Shown here: positions 35,086 through 37,101 of the stretch, in pieces | Layout: each line of letters starts with the position of its first letter | How positions within the stretch are numbered: position 1 is the stretch's first letter | Source: Snodgrassella alvi_G | Lineage (GTDB): Bacteria; Pseudomonadota; Gammaproteobacteria; Burkholderiales; Neisseriaceae | Reading direction: 5' to 3' | Assembly (NCBI GenBank): GCA_946478525.1 | Contig: CAMLCH010000025.1 | Coordinates: forward strand, 1 to 37,101 | DNA length: 37,101 nucleotides | Program-made: the position numbers and the translations under genes | Notes under the pieces: model-generated | The model's database searches: none | What the model saw: only the letters and a program-made list of their open reading frames with translations | What the model was told of the DNA's origin: nothing

Positions 35086-35383
35086 AATTTCAACTAAAAA
35101 TAATAGTAATATACTGGAAAAAAACAAAGATAAAGTTAAATCACATATTCTTAACATTACCTATTTCAGTTGAATGTGCCATAAATTGGCAATAATCTTT
35201 TTTAATTGATCAAATAAAAGTCAAAAATAACAGCTGAATAAATAAAATGATTGGTAACTTATTAATTTAATGAAAAAAATAAGATGAAAAATTCGCAGCA
35301 ATCTTTTTTAATGTATAGTTAGCTACATATATTTCATGATTACTCATATACATTATTTGTAATTAGACTGATTTTATTCTGCT

Positions 35384-36190
35384 ATGCATAAGCTCTCTTG
35401 TCTCCGATTATATTATTTTATAGGTTTGATAATAGGATTATTATCAATAGAGACTAAGGCTGAAATCGATAAATTTCAGACTGATGCAGATGAATCATGG
35501 CAAATAGTTTTACCTATTAGACAAATATGTATGGGTAAACCCTGGTCTAAAATCGTCTGGATACATCTACATGATAACGAAGAGACCTCGCGTCAGGTGG
35601 CCTTACAAAAATTGTCAGTTTTGCGGCAGGGCTGTTTAATTGATTTGCCGCATGGTGGTCGTCGGGAAATCAGCATTAATACTCCTAAAGTAAGCTACTC
35701 ATTTGATCCAAATAGAATATTTACAGTAAATGGACGGCAAGCTGCATTGCATTGCCGTAGGGGCGACTGCGCATTTGCATTGACGCAACTTTCATTGGCA
35801 GCAGAAGAAATGCTCAGCCAATATTTGCAGCAATCACAACTAATTGTTGCTATGCATAATAATCATGCCAGTGGATTGTCGGTACTTAGCTATCAACAAG
35901 GTGTAAAAATGGCAAATGTTGTCAGGCAAGTAGCCATTAATCCAGAACAAAATCCGCATGATTTTTTTCTGGTAACGATGAAACAAGCCTATGATTTTTT
36001 GTCTCAACAAGGTTTTAATGTTGTATTACAGAATAATTTAGCAGTATCTGATGATGGATCATTATCGGTCTTGGCCGGCCAAAAACAAATTGACTATATT
36101 AATATTGAAGCTGGTATTGGTCATAGTAAAGTTCAGGCAGCTATGCTGGATGCGGTATGGTTGTATATGCTGAATTACTACTTAAAGTAG
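35384..36190 (+). CDS. exported protein with M14/AstE-like zinc-site pattern
   Basis: 268 residues with an N-terminal signal peptide (about 1-26, cleavage near 'TKA-E'). I do not recognise a named family, but three spaced motifs resemble zinc carboxypeptidases and the AstE/AspA deacylases: H63-x-x-E66 in 'HLHDNEETS', D108-x-N110-R111 in 'SFDPNRIFT', histidines H158 and H161 in 'AMHNNHASG', and a late acidic residue E242 in 'YINIEAGIGH'. Periplasmic hydrolysis of an amide bond, perhaps in peptidoglycan peptides, is an inference only. Two Cys (C124, C129) could pair. Divergent from the receptor gene; no clear ribosome-binding site. Confidence 0.65.
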   Translation: MHKLSCLRLYYFIGLIIGLLSIETKAEIDKFQTDADESWQIVLPIRQICMGKPWSKIVWIHLHDNEETSRQVALQKLSVLRQGCLIDLPHGGRREISINTPKVSYSFDPNRIFTVNGRQAALHCRRGDCAFALTQLSLAAEEMLSQYLQQSQLIVAMHNNHASGLSVLSYQQGVKMANVVRQVAINPEQNPHDFFLVTMKQAYDFLSQQGFNVVLQNNLAVSDDGSLSVLAGQKQIDYINIEAGIGHSKVQAAMLDAVWLYMLNYYLK

Positions 36191-36341
36191 AATCAAATAA
36201 TAATTTGACTAATTATTAGAAAAGCTAAAAGTAATTATATAAAAAAAATATCTGATTATTATTTATAAATCTATAAATATTATTATAAAAATATCATTTC
36301 AGAATGATAAAACAATTGAGATAATCAAATTTATTTAAAAC

Positions 36342-36357
36342 TGGCACAGTTCATGCT
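36342..36357 (+). promoter_or_regulatory. sigma-54 (RpoN) promoter of the pilin gene
   Basis: TGGCACAGTTCATGCT matches 15 of 16 positions of the -24/-12 consensus TGGCAC-R-N4-TTGCW, including the spacing of GG and GC. Transcription would start near 36369, about 100 bases before the pilin ATG. RpoN/PilR control of major pilin genes is well known in other proteobacteria. Confidence 0.7.
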
Positions 36358-36469
36358 CCATTCTAAGCTGAAGTGAGTAAGAGCAAAAAATTATCATGTT
36401 TGTTGTTGAAAGCTAAACTTAGATTAATTTGTAGTCTCTTTTTAATTATATATTTTAAAGGAGTAAGTA

Positions 36470-36967
36470 ATGAAATCATTACAAAAAGGTTTTACATTAA
36501 TTGAGTTGATGATCGTAATCGCGATTATCGGTATTTTGGCTGCTATCGCTGTACCTGCATACTCTGATTATATTGCGCGTTCTCAGGCAAGTGAAGGTTC
36601 TAGTTTGGCTGCTGGACTGAAAACTCAAGTGATCGATAATCTGCAAAATGGGAAATGTTATTCAGAAGGTAGCACTGCTACAGGTGCAGATATTCAAGTT
36701 GGTAAATATGGTACAGCTAAAATTACTGGTTCAGCAACTAATACTTCAAGTACTAGTACCGGTACTGGCACTAATTCTACTTCTACAGCAGCTAACACAG
36801 CAACTGGTTGTAAAATTGAGTACCAAGTAAAAGGTACAGATGTATCTAGTGCTATTAGGAACAAAAAATTCACATTGGATGTGCTGAGCAATGGTTCTCT
36901 GACACTTGATACAAATACTACTAATACGACTATGGATAAAAAATATATTCCAAAGGCGTTTAAATAA
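36470..36967 (+). CDS. type IV major pilin (PilE/PilA-like)
   Basis: 165 residues. Short leader MKSLQKG cut by the prepilin peptidase before F8; then the conserved N-terminal helix 'FTLIELMIVIAIIGILAAIA' with Glu5 of the mature protein (E12). The globular part has two cysteines, C63 and C114, which would close a disulphide loop larger than usual. Residues about 86-112 are almost only T, S, N, G and A, a likely exposed, possibly glycosylated loop. AAGGAG lies upstream of the ATG, behind a sigma-54 promoter, and a terminator follows, so it is monocistronic. A minor pilin is less likely given the strong promoter and terminator. Confidence 0.93.
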   Translation: MKSLQKGFTLIELMIVIAIIGILAAIAVPAYSDYIARSQASEGSSLAAGLKTQVIDNLQNGKCYSEGSTATGADIQVGKYGTAKITGSATNTSSTSTGTGTNSTSTAANTATGCKIEYQVKGTDVSSAIRNKKFTLDVLSNGSLTLDTNTTNTTMDKKYIPKAFK

Positions 36968-36992
36968 AATAAATCTGAATTGGATAAAAAAG

Positions 36993-37020
36993 GAGTCACA
37001 ATTATGTGGCTCTTTTTTCT
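36993..37020 (+). terminator. intrinsic terminator after the pilin gene
   Basis: GAGTCACA (36993-37000) pairs with TGTGGCTC (37005-37012), one G-T pair, loop ATTA, followed by TTTTTTCT. Confidence 0.85.
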
Positions 37021-37101
37021 ATTGTGTAATTTAGTTTAATTATTTTATACAAATTTAAAATAAATAAGCTGGTTCGATATAAACATATAATATGTTAATA
37101 T

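Noticed and set aside
36694..36999. A 101-codon antisense reading frame opposite the pilin gene.
   Set aside because: It mirrors the low-complexity pilin codons and overlaps the terminator; no coding evidence.
1..37101. CRISPR arrays, tRNA and rRNA genes, prophage or transposase genes.
   Set aside because: I looked for regular repeats, tRNA-like cloverleaf ends and transposase or integrase motifs and found none.

Overview
The window looks like a low-GC betaproteobacterial chromosome, most probably Neisseriaceae. The folC–SPOR protein–cvpA–purF string, the short-leader type IV pilin and the AT-rich intergenic DNA all fit. A bee-gut symbiont of the Snodgrassella type is my best guess, but it is a guess from general gene content, not from a marker gene.

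Layout. Positions 1-16.5 kb are mostly housekeeping: the first codons of a probable PAAR/Rhs-type effector (minus strand, running off the left edge), rnhA, an FAD-linked 2-hydroxyacid dehydrogenase, a YgfX-like membrane protein, folC, a SPOR-domain protein, cvpA, purF, a bacterioferritin-like ferritin, a DSP-type phosphatase, a DUF2628 membrane protein and hrpA. From 15.8 to 35 kb the minus strand carries a catecholate-siderophore uptake locus: TonB receptor (fepA-like, broken by one in-frame TGA), periplasmic esterase, siderophore-interacting reductase, binding lipoprotein, two permeases and, 11 kb away, the ATPase. The right end holds a putative zinc amidohydrolase/carboxypeptidase-like secreted protein and a type IV pilin behind a near-consensus sigma-54 promoter.

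The most unusual part is a 10-kb block (17.2-27.2 kb) lying between the second permease and the ATPase of the siderophore system. On the plus strand it encodes a tandem-domain bacterial-microcompartment shell protein (BMC-T), a CoA-acylating aldehyde dehydrogenase homologue, a choline trimethylamine-lyase (CutC) and its radical-SAM activase (CutD). Divergently, on the minus strand, come a DMT-family transporter resembling LicB choline permeases, a small winged-helix protein, a TPR + DUF4037 (nucleotidyltransferase-like) protein and a DUF4125 protein. CutC keeps every active-site residue known to me, at exactly the spacing of the characterised enzyme. The partner aldehyde dehydrogenase has threonine where the catalytic cysteine should be, the activase lacks one cysteine of an auxiliary Fe-S cluster, and no hexameric or pentameric shell protein, alcohol dehydrogenase or phosphotransacylase is present. 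This is therefore a minimal, altered version of a choline-utilisation microcompartment locus rather than a standard one.

How the genes may work together (inference): choline enters through the LicB-like carrier and is cleaved by CutC to trimethylamine and acetaldehyde on or in a BMC-T based assembly, to which CutC and the aldehyde dehydrogenase homologue may be tethered by terminal amphipathic helices. The fate of acetaldehyde is open. A possible FNR-type site lies in the divergent promoter region. Fur-like boxes precede the receptor, the esterase operon, the binding protein and the separated ATPase, so iron control appears to have been kept after the split.
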